From positions 1-40,195 of the forward strand of contig JANYJX010000112.1 of assembly GCA_025358355.1 (NCBI GenBank): DNA of 40,195 nt, in the 5' to 3' direction. Below the pieces are notes generated by a model that ran no database searches, had not been told where the DNA came from, and saw nothing but the letters and a program-made list of their open reading frames with translations. The translations under genes were made by a program, and so were the position numbers. This DNA is from Actinomycetes bacterium (lineage in GTDB: Bacteria; Actinomycetota; Thermoleophilia; Gaiellales; Gaiellaceae). The stretch's first letter is position 1; each line of letters opens with the position of its first letter. Shown in pieces: positions 8,331-16,491 of this stretch.

Positions 8331-8738
8331 TTGCGCAAGGCACTCGCAATCTCGCTCGTCACACTCGTTGCAGCACTCGGTCTGGTCGCGTCGGGTGGCG
8401 CGGCGACGGCTCAGCGGACGAGCATGATGCGCGACATCTCGATCACCAACTTCAAGGTGAACAACAAGACCGGCGTCGTCACCGTCTCGGTGAAAATCCA
8501 CGATTGGAAGATGTACCCGGCGCTCGTCGGCAAGAAGGTCAACAAGGCCAACGGCGGCCACTGGCACATCTTCGTCAACGGCAAGTACAACAACTACTCG
8601 GCGAACGCCACGAAGGGCGTCACGACGAAGTTGAAGAAGGGCGACTACAAGATCACCGTCGCTCTCGCCAACGACGACCACTCGCCCGTCAAGGGCACGC
8701 ATCCCTCGAAGGCCGTCTCGGTCATGGTCGACGGCTAG
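8331..8738 (+). CDS. secreted DUF4399-like protein
   Basis: A 135-residue protein with a classic signal peptide: positive MRK, a hydrophobic core to about residue 22, and an ASGGAATA-type cleavage region. The mature part is a small beta-rich domain with a GHWHIFVNG motif, a GDYKITV strand, a conserved NDDHSPV motif and a final VSVMV strand. I associate this order with DUF4399-like domains, whose function is unknown; the His-rich motifs could bind metal. The TTG at 8331 is chosen because AGGAGG precedes it at good spacing and the signal peptide starts there. It is the first gene of an operon with a molybdopterin oxidoreductase and a cytochrome b, so it may be an extracytoplasmic partner. Confidence 0.75.
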   Translation: MRKALAISLVTLVAALGLVASGGAATAQRTSMMRDISITNFKVNNKTGVVTVSVKIHDWKMYPALVGKKVNKANGGHWHIFVNGKYNNYSANATKGVTTKLKKGDYKITVALANDDHSPVKGTHPSKAVSVMVDG

Positions 8739-8752
8739 GCGGAGCGGAACGA

Positions 8753-9427
8753 ATGAATGATCGCCTCATCGGCCGTGCCGGCTTCCTGGGACTCCTGGGA
8801 GTCGGCACGGCGGGGCTCTTCTACGGGCGCAACGTCCAGGATTTCGTCGGGCGCGTTGTGCCCAAGCAGCTTCAGGCCATCGTGCCGACCGACGGCTGGC
8901 GGATCTACACGATCGGCGACTCCGTCCCGAACATTTCACCCGTTTCGTACAGGCTGGCGGTCGGCGGGATGGTCGACGGGCCGCGAACGTTCACCCTCGA
9001 CGACCTGAAGGCGCTGAAGCGCGTCGAACAGATCTCGACGTTCCATTGCGTCACCGGCTGGATCGTGAACAACGTCCACTGGGCTGGTTTCCGGATCAAG
9101 GATCTGCTCGACGAGGTCAAGCCGCACGCCGGCGCGACTGCGATCCGTTTCGTCTCGGCCGAGCCCGGCTACGACGATTCGCTCACACTCGACCAGGCGA
9201 TGCTCGGCGACGTGCTGCTCGCCTACGAGATGGACGGCGGCCCGTTGCCGCGTCCGCACGGCGCGCCGCTGCGGCTCGTGATCCCCGACATGTACGGCTA
9301 CAAGAATGTGAAGTGGATCACGCGGATCGAGCTGCTGCCCAAGCCGACGGCCGGCTACTGGGAGCAGCACGGCTACGACGTGAACGCGTGGGTCGGTCGC
9401 TCCAACGGGAATGGGCCCAGTGCCTGA
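8753..9427 (+). CDS. sulfite oxidase-type molybdopterin oxidoreductase
   Basis: A 224-residue protein of the oxidoreductase molybdopterin-binding fold (sulfite oxidase/MsrP family). An N-terminal hydrophobic segment (residues ~8-24) probably anchors or exports it. C99 in FHCVTGW is the expected molybdenum ligand. DLL, a PHGAPLRLV-type motif and GYKNVKWI complete the fold. There is no C-terminal dimerisation domain, as in MsrP-like enzymes. It is odd that the N-terminus has no twin-Arg pair, since exported molybdoenzymes usually use Tat. The start at 8753 follows GGCGGAGCGGAACGA. The cytochrome b gene overlaps its end, so electrons probably pass between the two. The substrate is unknown. Confidence 0.88.
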   Translation: MNDRLIGRAGFLGLLGVGTAGLFYGRNVQDFVGRVVPKQLQAIVPTDGWRIYTIGDSVPNISPVSYRLAVGGMVDGPRTFTLDDLKALKRVEQISTFHCVTGWIVNNVHWAGFRIKDLLDEVKPHAGATAIRFVSAEPGYDDSLTLDQAMLGDVLLAYEMDGGPLPRPHGAPLRLVIPDMYGYKNVKWITRIELLPKPTAGYWEQHGYDVNAWVGRSNGNGPSA

Positions 9428-10040
9428 AGCTGTGACGACACGCCCCGGCTACGTGCGGCGTTTCACGGTGACCGAGCGCATCGTCCACTGGACGCATGCG
9501 ACCGCGTTCTTCGCGCTGCTCGCGACTGGCCTGGTGCTCTATCTGCCGTCGCTTTCGGTGTGGATCAGCCGGCGCAATCTGGTGAAGAACATCCACATCT
9601 GGACGGCGGTCGCTTGGGCGGTCGCGCTCGTGGCGGTCTTCGTCGTCGGCAACCGGCGTGCGCTGCGCGACTCGTGGCGCGAGGTCGAGGCGCTCGATCG
9701 CGACGACCGCCGTTGGCTCGTTGGCGGCAAGGCCAAGCAGGGGCGCTTCAACGCGGGGCAAAAGGTGAACGTGATCCTCACCGTGGCGTTCGCGGTGCTG
9801 TTCGCCGTCTCGGGCTTCTTCCTGTGGCTCGGCGAGCGGAACACCACCTATCGGCTAGACGGAGCGGTGCCGCTGCATGACGCGCTGATGTTCGCATCGC
9901 TGCTGCTGCTCGTCGGACACCTTTACCTCGCCGTGATCCACCCGTCAACACGCCACGCGCTGCGAGGCATCACCCGAGGTGACGTGCGCGAGGACTGGGC
10001 GAAGAAGCAGCACTCGAAGTGGGTTAATCCCGACCAGTAG
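9411..10040 (+). CDS. membrane cytochrome b561-like subunit
   Basis: A ~209-residue di-haem membrane protein of the cytochrome b561/formate dehydrogenase gamma type. There are four membrane segments, at about residues 25-48, 60-85, 118-140 and 150-175. Histidines sit where haem ligands are expected (IVHWTHA, IHIWTA, LHDAL, GHLYLAVIHP). It presumably links the adjacent periplasmic-side molybdoenzyme to the quinone pool. The gene overlaps the molybdoenzyme stop. Either ATG 9411 or GTG 9420 could be the start, and the GTG has a better-placed GGGAATGGG. It converges on the MFS gene with only 7 bp between stops. Confidence 0.87.
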   Translation: MGPVPEAVTTRPGYVRRFTVTERIVHWTHATAFFALLATGLVLYLPSLSVWISRRNLVKNIHIWTAVAWAVALVAVFVVGNRRALRDSWREVEALDRDDRRWLVGGKAKQGRFNAGQKVNVILTVAFAVLFAVSGFFLWLGERNTTYRLDGAVPLHDALMFASLLLLVGHLYLAVIHPSTRHALRGITRGDVREDWAKKQHSKWVNPDQ

Positions 10041-10047
10041 CGTTGTT

Positions 10048-11481
10048 CTAGGCCTCGGAGAACTCGACCGTCAGGTCCGGCGCTTTCTCCGTCTCGAGCA
10101 CCACGACCGCGACGACGAACGCGGCGACGACGAGCACCGTCCCGATCAGGAACGCGAGGTGGTAGCCGCTCGTTAGCGCCGCCTTCGTGGCTGTGCCGTT
10201 GCTGATCAGGTTGTCGCTGCGCGTCGCGGATAGCGTCGCTAGCACCGCGAGGCCGAGCGCGCCGCCGACCTGCGCTGTCGTGTTGACGAGGCCCGATGCC
10301 AAGCCGGCGTCGCTCGGTGTCGCGCTCGACATGGCGACGGTGGTCAATGCCGGGAAGCACAGTCCGGCGCCGAAGCCGAACAAGATCATCGTCGGCAACA
10401 CGTCGCGCACGTAGTTTCCGTCGACCGGTGCTCGCGCGAAGTACGCGAGACCAAGCCCGATCAGCACGAGGCCGGGAAGCAGCGTCCGCCGCGCGCCGAA
10501 ACGTGTGATCAGCCCTTCCGAGTAGCGCAGCGACAGCGTTCCCATCACGATCGTCACGGGCAGGAACGCGACCCCGACCTTGAGGGCGTTGTAGCCGAGC
10601 ACCCGCTGCATGTAGAGGGAGCCGAGAAAGAAGACCCCGAACATGCCGGCGACCATCAGCGCCTGCGTCGCGTTCGCGCCTGAGACGTTCCGTGAGCGGA
10701 AGATGCGCAACGGAATGAGCGGATTGCTCGCCCGGCTCTCGCGCGCCACGAATGCGATCAGCAAGGCGATCGAGATCGTGCCGAGCGCCAGTGTGCGGCT
10801 CGCGCCCCAGCCGTCTTCGGCCGCGGGCTTGACGATGGTGTAGACGCCGAGCATCAGCGAGCCCGTGATCAGCACGGCTCCCGGGATGTCAGGCCCGCCC
10901 TTGCCGAAGCCGATTCCGGTCTCGGTTTCGAGCAGCCGCACCGCGACGACGATCGTTGCGATGCCGATCGGGATGTTGACGAAGAAGATCCAGTGCCAGT
11001 TGATCGCGCGCGTCAGGACGCCGCCAGCGAGGAGGCCGATCGACCCGCCGGCCGAGGCTACGAACGCGTAGACGCCGATCGCCTTCGCCTGCTCGCGCGG
11101 CTCCTGGAACATCGTCACGATCATCCCGAGGATCACCGCTGAGGTCATCGCGCCGCCGACGCCTTGGACGAAGCGTGCCACGATGAGCATCGTCTGGCTC
11201 TGCGCGAGCCCGCAGAGCAGCGAGGCGATCGTGAATACGGTGAGCCCAGCGAGGAAGATGCGCTTGCGCCCGACGATGTCGCCAAAACGCCCCGCCAGGA
11301 GAAGCAGCCCGCCGAACGCGATCAGGTACGCGTTCACGACCCACGCGAGGCTCGACTGCGTGAAGCCGAGGTCGTTCTGGATCGACGGCAGCGCCACATT
11401 TACGACCGTCACGTCGAGCACGATCATCAGCATCCCGCCGCAGAGGACGTAAAGCGCGATCCAGCGGCTGCGGTCAGTCAT
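10048..11481 (-). CDS. MFS multidrug transporter, DHA2 (14-helix) family
   Basis: A 477-residue proton-coupled exporter of the EmrB/QacA type. The long hydrophobic helices and the motifs FGDIVGRKRIF (motif A, near residue 65) and RFVQGVGGAM (motif B-like) are visible, and length and helix count fit DHA2. The ATG at 11481 (MTDRSRW) is preferred over the TTG at 11490 because the family starts just before the first helix. It overlaps the end of the SRPBCC gene and is the last gene of an ArsR-SRPBCC-MFS operon. Expression is therefore probably controlled by the ArsR protein. The ligand is unknown. Confidence 0.92.
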   Translation of the reverse strand: MTDRSRWIALYVLCGGMLMIVLDVTVVNVALPSIQNDLGFTQSSLAWVVNAYLIAFGGLLLLAGRFGDIVGRKRIFLAGLTVFTIASLLCGLAQSQTMLIVARFVQGVGGAMTSAVILGMIVTMFQEPREQAKAIGVYAFVASAGGSIGLLAGGVLTRAINWHWIFFVNIPIGIATIVVAVRLLETETGIGFGKGGPDIPGAVLITGSLMLGVYTIVKPAAEDGWGASRTLALGTISIALLIAFVARESRASNPLIPLRIFRSRNVSGANATQALMVAGMFGVFFLGSLYMQRVLGYNALKVGVAFLPVTIVMGTLSLRYSEGLITRFGARRTLLPGLVLIGLGLAYFARAPVDGNYVRDVLPTMILFGFGAGLCFPALTTVAMSSATPSDAGLASGLVNTTAQVGGALGLAVLATLSATRSDNLISNGTATKAALTSGYHLAFLIGTVLVVAAFVVAVVVLETEKAPDLTVEFSEA

Positions 11482-11999
11482 CGTTCGCAACGCTACCGTC
11501 GGCGAGAGCGAGCCATGCCGCTTGGGCGTGCTCGGCGATCGCGGCGATCTCGGGTTGGGCGCGGAATGCGTCCATGCCGAAATCGCCAGGAAGCGCGCCG
11601 CGGAGGATCAGCGCGAGCGCCGCGAGGCCGGCTCCCGGCCGGTTCCCGTCAGCGAGAGCGCATCGACGAAGTGCTTGTCCCACTCGATCGTCTGGCTGAC
11701 CGTTGCATGCTCGAGTTCGAGCATGGTACTGATGTTCTCGCCTAGGGACAGGCGCAACTCGACCTCGCCCACCGGGAGATTCGCGGCGCCCCACGTGACC
11801 CTGAGCAGGTGGAGCGGCTCACAGCGCCTAACATCGGCGCTCCCGAAGCCGCCTACATCGACCGTTTCGCCGACGCGCAGGTCTCCCGAGACGGTCGAGA
11901 GCCAGCGCTTCAGCCGCTCCGGGTCGGTGGACGCGTCCCAGACGTCCTCGATCGGCCGTATCGTTGCGGTTCGACGAATGGGCCTGTTGTCTCGCTCAC
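11474..11999 (-). pseudogene. SRPBCC (AHSA1-like) protein, frameshifted
   Basis: A START/Bet v1-like ligand-binding domain protein, commonly encoded beside ArsR regulators. The body (IRRTATIRPIEDVWDAST...DPERLKRWL) is in one frame. The expected start, GTG at 11999 overlapping the ArsR stop, reads VSETT in another frame, and the expected C-terminus (LAALALILRGALPGDF...) is in the third. One missing base after ACAACA near 11984, and one missing C in a GGCCTCG run near 11635, would restore a normal ~175-residue protein. The total length is not a multiple of three. This is either a recent pseudogene or consensus error. Confidence 0.8.
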
Positions 12000-12343
12000 G
12001 TAGTGCCTTTCGTGTCTGAGGTGGTGGCGATGCGGCGCGCTCGCTTGCCGCGGGCAAGCTCAGTGCCGAGTGCGTCGAGGCGCTGGTTCCAGAACTGCCG
12101 GTAGCGGTCAAGCCACACGTCGGCCTCCTGTAGCCGCGACGGATCGACGGCGTACAAGCGGCGCGCCCCTTCTGGGCGGACCCTCGCAAACCCGTTCTCG
12201 CGGAGCACGCGCAGGTGCTGCGACACGCCAGGCTGCGAGATCCCGAACTCCTGCTGGATTACTGCACCGATGTCGCCCGCAGCTCGCTCACCGTCGGCGA
12301 GGACCTCCAGGATCCGCCGCCGAACAGGATCGCCCAGGATTAT
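11996..12343 (-). CDS. ArsR-family transcriptional regulator
   Basis: A winged-helix repressor of about 115 residues. The frame reads LGDPVRRRILEVLADGE, then a recognition helix GISQPGVSQHLRVLRENG and the wing RPEGARRLYAV. The visible GTG at 12226 would cut the helix-turn-helix in half, so the real start must be upstream. However, no ATG, GTG or TTG lies in frame between the conserved N-terminus and a TGA at 12379-12377. ATA 12343, ATC 12340 or CTG 12337 are the only candidates, or a base is wrong. No metal-binding cysteine pair is seen, so the ligand is not evident. It heads the operon with SRPBCC and the MFS exporter and is divergent from the PhzF-like gene. Confidence 0.82.
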   Translation of the reverse strand: MILGDPVRRRILEVLADGERAAGDIGAVIQQEFGISQPGVSQHLRVLRENGFARVRPEGARRLYAVDPSRLQEADVWLDRYRQFWNQRLDALGTELARGKRARRIATTSDTKGTT

Positions 12344-12378
12344 GGGATACCTGATCGACCGCTGACTAGTCTGACGTC

Positions 12379-13223
12379 ATGGCCTCGTTCCGCTATGTCG
12401 TCGCCGATGTGTTCACGGACGTCGCCCTGGCTGGGAATCAGCTGGCCGTCTTCACGGACGCGCGCGCGATTCCCGAGGAGCTGCTGCAGCCGCTCGCGCT
12501 CGAGATCGGGTTCGCCGAGACGGTCTTCGTCTACACACCTGAGGCAGGCGGGCACGCGCGGCTGCGGATCTTCACGCCGGCCCACGAGCTTCCGTTCGCC
12601 GCCATCCGTGCCTCGGAACCGCGTTCGTGCTGGCCGCACCGATGCAGCTCGGCGTCATCGAGCTCGAGACCCTCCGCGGTATCGTCCCCGTTGTGCTCGA
12701 GCGCGACGAGAGCGGCCGGATCGTCTTCGGGCGGATGACCCAGCCGGTGCCGACCGTCGAGGAGATCGCCGACACGGCGCCGCTTTTCGCTGCCCTCGGC
12801 ATCTCGCGGTCCGAGCTGCCGGTCGAGCGCTACGACAACGGCGCCGTGCACATTTACGTCGCGCTCCCGTCGGAAGATGCGGTTGTAGCGCTGCGGCCCG
12901 ACTTGCCGGCGCTTGCGGAGCTGGGCGGTACTGGCATCAACTGCTTCGCCGGATCCGGCTTGCGGTGGAAGACGCGCATGTTCGGCCCGGCGGCTGGCGT
13001 CAACGAGGACGCGGCCACCGGGTCGGCGGCGGGGCCTCTCGCCTGCCATCTGGCGCGGCACGGGGTGATCGCTTGGGGCGACGAGATCGAGATCTCGCAG
13101 GGCGCCGAGATCGGCCGGCCCTCGACGCTGTACGCGCGAGCCGAAGGCGGGGACGGGCTGATCGACCGCGTCGAGGTCGGCGGCTGCGCGGTCGTCGTCG
13201 CGCGCGGCGAGTTCCGCCTCTAG
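12379..13223 (+). pseudogene. PhzF-family epimerase/isomerase, one frameshift
   Basis: PhzF-like proteins are diaminopimelate-epimerase-fold isomerases acting without cofactor. The N-terminal frame (ATG 12379) has the GNQLAVF motif and catalytic Glu ~47 in GFAETVF. The C-terminal frame, from about 12610, has the GINCFAGSG region and an EDAATGSAAGPL phosphate-loop-like motif, ending at 13223. The frames are joined if one G is restored at about 12600, where GCCGCCAT should read GCCGGCCAT to give the family motif FAGHPCLGTA. Apart from that the gene looks complete at ~281 residues. The next gene's GTG overlaps its TAG by one base, so the two are co-translated or were so recently. Confidence 0.85.
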
Positions 13224-14374
13224 TGGCTCGCCCGATCGGGATCGGGCTGGTTGGAGTTGGCTGGATGGGGCGTGTCCACTCGTCGGCGTACCGGCGCGTG
13301 CGCGACCACTTCCCGGATTGTGCGGGCGAGGCACGGCTCGTCGTCGCTGCTGACGAGACCGAGGCGCGTGCACAGGCCGCCGTCGACCAACTCGGCTTCG
13401 CGCGCGCGACAACCGACTGGCGCGACGTGATCGCCGATCCTGCGGTCGACGCGGTGAGCATCACAGCGCCGAACCACCTCCACCGCGAGGTCGCGCTCGC
13501 CGCTGCTGCCGCGGGGAAGCACTTCTGGTGCGAGAAGCCCGTTGGGCGCTCGGCCGCCGAGACCGCCGATGTCGCCGCAGCGGCCGAGCGCGCGGGCGTC
13601 AGAACGATTGTCGGCTTCAACTACCGTCAGGCGCCGGCGGTACAGCACGCGGCGCGGCTGATCTCGTCGGGTGCGCTCGGGCCGATTCGTCAGTACCGCT
13701 CGCAGTTCGTCGCCGGCTACGCGGCGAACCCACAGGGCGCGCTCTCGTGGCGCTTCCTTCGCGCAGCAGCCGGCCAAGGTGTCCTAGGCGATCTGATGTC
13801 GCACGCCGCTGACATGGCGCAGTTCCTGCTCGGCCCGATCGAGCGCGTGGTGGCTCATGTTGAGACGACCGTCACCGAGCGGCCGCTTCCCGGCGGCGAG
13901 GGCACGCACTTCGCGGTCGTCGAAGGCGGGCAGCTGGCGCCGGTCGAAAACGAAGACACGGTGCGCAGCGTCGTGCGCTTCGAGTCGGGAATCGCTGGGA
14001 CGATCGAGGCGAGCCGCGTCACGGTCGGCCCGCAAGCGCGCTACACATTCGAGGTCAACGGCGAGCGCGGTGCGGTTTCGTGGGACTTCGAGCGGATGAA
14101 CGAGCTGCTCGTCTACCTGCCGCTCGAGAACGGCGACAGCGGCTACTCGCGCGTGCTGATGGGGCCGGAGCATCCGCCGTACGCGCACTTCCAGCCGGGG
14201 GCCGGGCTGGCAATGGGCTACGACGATCTGAAGGTGATCGAGGCCTCGCTGTTCCTCGACTCGGTGGTCGATGGCGTGCAGCGCGAGCCCGGTGCGCGCG
14301 AGGCGCTCGCGGCGGCGCGTGTGCTGGAGGCGATGGAGAACTCGGGCGCATCAGGCGCCTGGGAGCTCGTCTAG
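13223..14374 (+). CDS. Gfo/Idh/MocA-family oxidoreductase A
   Basis: A 383-residue NAD(P)-dependent sugar or cyclitol dehydrogenase. The Rossmann motif GLVGVGWMG is near residues 8-16, the family EKP motif (catalytic Lys) is in WCEKPVG near 98-104, and the C-terminal alpha/beta substrate domain includes GDLMSHAADMAQF with the expected histidine. It is somewhat longer than IolG. GTG at 13223 is used because it overlaps the upstream TAG and the Rossmann strand begins five residues later. Its stop shares CTAG with dehydrogenase B, with which it converges. The substrate is unknown; neighbours suggest a cyclitol or sugar acid. Confidence 0.9.
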   Translation: MARPIGIGLVGVGWMGRVHSSAYRRVRDHFPDCAGEARLVVAADETEARAQAAVDQLGFARATTDWRDVIADPAVDAVSITAPNHLHREVALAAAAAGKHFWCEKPVGRSAAETADVAAAAERAGVRTIVGFNYRQAPAVQHAARLISSGALGPIRQYRSQFVAGYAANPQGALSWRFLRAAAGQGVLGDLMSHAADMAQFLLGPIERVVAHVETTVTERPLPGGEGTHFAVVEGGQLAPVENEDTVRSVVRFESGIAGTIEASRVTVGPQARYTFEVNGERGAVSWDFERMNELLVYLPLENGDSGYSRVLMGPEHPPYAHFQPGAGLAMGYDDLKVIEASLFLDSVVDGVQREPGAREALAAARVLEAMENSGASGAWELV

Positions 14375-15375
14375 TTCCACGCCCAGTCGGGGCCGACTGC
14401 GCGCGGGATGCAGTCGACTGCGCTCGCGCGTGCGGCGACGCCGGTTGCGACTGCTCGGCGATCGTCCTCGAGGTCTGGCCCACGAGGGCCGTCGCCGGAG
14501 CAGGCCGCGACGAACGCGGCTAGCTCGCCCCGGTACGCGTCGGTGAAGCGGCCGCGATAGTCGACGGGGAACTTCGGCGCGTCGCGGGCTGTCAGAACGA
14601 TGAGGCCGTCGCGGGTCGCCGCGTTCCCGATCAGGATCGAGCCTTCGCCGCCGACGATCTCGCAGCGGACGTCGTGGCCGAACGCGCAGGTGCGCGACAC
14701 ATGCGTTGTTGCGATGCCTCCAGCCCCGAAGCGAACCGTCACCACGGCGTTGTCAAGATCGCCGAGCGCGTCAAGCTCAGGAAACACGGTCGACTGGCGC
14801 ACTGCGAATGCCTCGATCGGCTCCTGACCAAGCAGCCAACACGCCGTGTCGTAATCGTGCGAGGCCATGTCGACGAGGAACCCGCCGGCGGGAATCGGGT
14901 CTTCAGGCTCGGGCGTCATGACATCGCGACTCAGCGAAAGCACGAGCAGTGGCTCGCCGATCGCGCCGCTCGCGACAAGCCGCTGCGCCTCCACGAACTC
15001 GGCGTCGTAGCGGCGGTGGTAGCCGACCTGGACGAGCTGGCTCGGGCGCGAGGCGGCTTCGGCAATCAGCGCGTCGTGCCCGGCGAGTGTGGTCGCGCCG
15101 GGCTTCTCGAGGAACAGGTGCTTGCCCGAGCGGAGGACATCGCAGCCGACCCGAGCATGGTCGATCGAGCGCGCCGCGACGACGATCGCGTCGATGTCGT
15201 TGGCGGCTACCAGCTCGTCGTACGTTGTGGCACGCACTCCCAATGCCCCGGCCACTTCGTGCGCATTGGCAGGGCGTGTCGATGCGACCGCAACCAGAGT
15301 CGCCCCGACCGTCGAGAGCGCGTTCCGCGCGTGAACGACACCCATCCCGCCAAGACCGGCGACCCCGATTCGCAT
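14371..15375 (-). CDS. Gfo/Idh/MocA-family oxidoreductase B, IolG-like
   Basis: A 334-residue dehydrogenase close in length and layout to myo-inositol 2-dehydrogenase. MRIGVAGLGGMGVVHARN forms the nucleotide-binding start, EKPGA carries the catalytic lysine near residue 97, and GGFLVDMASHDYDTACWLLG gives the substrate-binding Asp/His motif near 175. An AGGA sits seven bases before the ATG at 15375. It is divergently transcribed from a LacI regulator, with palindromic sites between them that could control both. It is the best candidate for an IolG equivalent in the window, but specificity cannot be assigned from sequence. Confidence 0.88.
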   Translation of the reverse strand: MRIGVAGLGGMGVVHARNALSTVGATLVAVASTRPANAHEVAGALGVRATTYDELVAANDIDAIVVAARSIDHARVGCDVLRSGKHLFLEKPGATTLAGHDALIAEAASRPSQLVQVGYHRRYDAEFVEAQRLVASGAIGEPLLVLSLSRDVMTPEPEDPIPAGGFLVDMASHDYDTACWLLGQEPIEAFAVRQSTVFPELDALGDLDNAVVTVRFGAGGIATTHVSRTCAFGHDVRCEIVGGEGSILIGNAATRDGLIVLTARDAPKFPVDYRGRFTDAYRGELAAFVAACSGDGPRGPDLEDDRRAVATGVAARASAVDCIPRAVGPDWAWN

Positions 15376-15435
15376 CCGAATTCCTCGATTCTCGACCGTT
15401 GGGGCTTGACAGCGCAGAGGCGAGTATGGCAGCGT

Positions 15436-15459
15436 CGCAATCGCTTGCGCAATCGATTG
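15436..15459. promoter_or_regulatory. two adjoining LacI-type operators
   Basis: CGCAATCGCTTGCG (15436-15449) is a palindrome apart from two mismatched pairs. It is followed directly by the perfect palindrome CAATCGATTG (15450-15459). Both have the central CG typical of LacI-family sites and share the half-site GCAATCG. They overlap candidate TTG starts of the LacI gene, which suggests autoregulation and possible control of the divergent dehydrogenase. Confidence 0.55.
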
Positions 15460-16491
15460 AATAGCGATCGGCGAGACCCTGAACGTGACGCGACCCTGGC
15501 GGATGTCGCGGAGTACGCGGGCGTCTCGTCTTCGACTGCGTCTCGAGCGCTGAACGGGCGGGGCGAGTTTACGGCGCAGACGCGTGCAGCGGTGCTCGAA
15601 GCGGCCGAAGCGTTGAAGTTCCAGCCGTCCGTGCTCGCGCGATCGCTGCGCACGCGCACCACCTTCACCGTCGGGTTCGTCGTCCCGGATGTCGCGAGCC
15701 CCTTCTACGCCGCCGCGCTGAAAGGCGCCCAAGGAGCGCTCGAGGAATCCGGCTATCGCGTGATGCTGATGAACTCCGGGCAGGAAGTCGCCGGCGAAGT
15801 GACCGCTTTGCAGACTCTGTTGAACCACCAGGTCGACGGGCTGCTGCTCTCGACCACTGGGATCTCGGCCAGCCGGTTCGACGAGACGGTCGGTCGGCGC
15901 GGCACGCCGTGCGTCTTCTTCGACAGCATGCTCGAAGGCGCTGGAGCCGGCGGTGTGCGGATCGACAACGCGCGCGGGATCGATCTCCTCGTCGACCATC
16001 TCGTGGAGCACGGCCACACGGAGATCGCGTTGCTTGCCGGGTCGCTCGAGGAGACGAGCGGGCGCGAGCGGCTCGATGCCTATCACCTCGCGATGGAGCG
16101 ACACGGGCTCACGGTCGGGCCTGACCGCGTGCGCGTTTGTCGCTGGTCGCAAGAGGCGGGGCGCGCCGAGACGAACGCGCTGCTCGGCCTGGCGAATCGG
16201 CCGACGGCGATCGTGGCGTCAAGCGCAGAGCTTGCCGTTGGTTGCCTCGCGGCGTGCCGCGAGCGCGGGTTGCACCTCCCAGGTGATCTCGCGGTTGTGA
16301 GCTTCGACGACCCGTACTTCGGTGCGCTGCTCGAGCCGTCGCTGACCGCTGTTGCCTACGACGCGGGCGCGGTTGGCAGCGTCGCCGCTTCGCTGCTCGT
16401 CGAGGCGATGCGTGAAGGTCACACGCGGCGCGAGCTGAGCATCCCGGTCAATCTGGTTCGCCGCCGCTCGTGCGGCTGCGAGGACGCATGA
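15457..16491 (+). CDS. LacI-family regulator of the importer operon
   Basis: A 344-residue repressor or activator. The N-terminal helix-turn-helix reads TLADVAEYAGVSSSTASRALNG, followed by the hinge helix ending in LARSLRTR. A periplasmic-binding-protein-like sensor domain follows, from FTVGFVVPDVASPFYA to the C-terminus, which ends in a CGC motif. The start is uncertain: TTG 15457 or TTG 15445, neither with a strong ribosome-binding site, both inside the operator region. The next gene's ATG overlaps its TGA (ATGA), so it is the first gene of the transporter operon and probably senses the transported compound. Confidence 0.9.
   Translation: MNSDRRDPERDATLADVAEYAGVSSSTASRALNGRGEFTAQTRAAVLEAAEALKFQPSVLARSLRTRTTFTVGFVVPDVASPFYAAALKGAQGALEESGYRVMLMNSGQEVAGEVTALQTLLNHQVDGLLLSTTGISASRFDETVGRRGTPCVFFDSMLEGAGAGGVRIDNARGIDLLVDHLVEHGHTEIALLAGSLEETSGRERLDAYHLAMERHGLTVGPDRVRVCRWSQEAGRAETNALLGLANRPTAIVASSAELAVGCLAACRERGLHLPGDLAVVSFDDPYFGALLEPSLTAVAYDAGAVGSVAASLLVEAMREGHTRRELSIPVNLVRRRSCGCEDA

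Noticed and set aside
15406-15430. TTGACA plus TATGGC as a sigma-70 promoter
   Set aside because: The spacer is only 13 bp and the -10 is poor; a chance match is likely.
14674-15444. Long frame ahead of the LacI regulator
   Set aside because: It is antisense to dehydrogenase B and has no domain; the helix-turn-helix starts after 15457.
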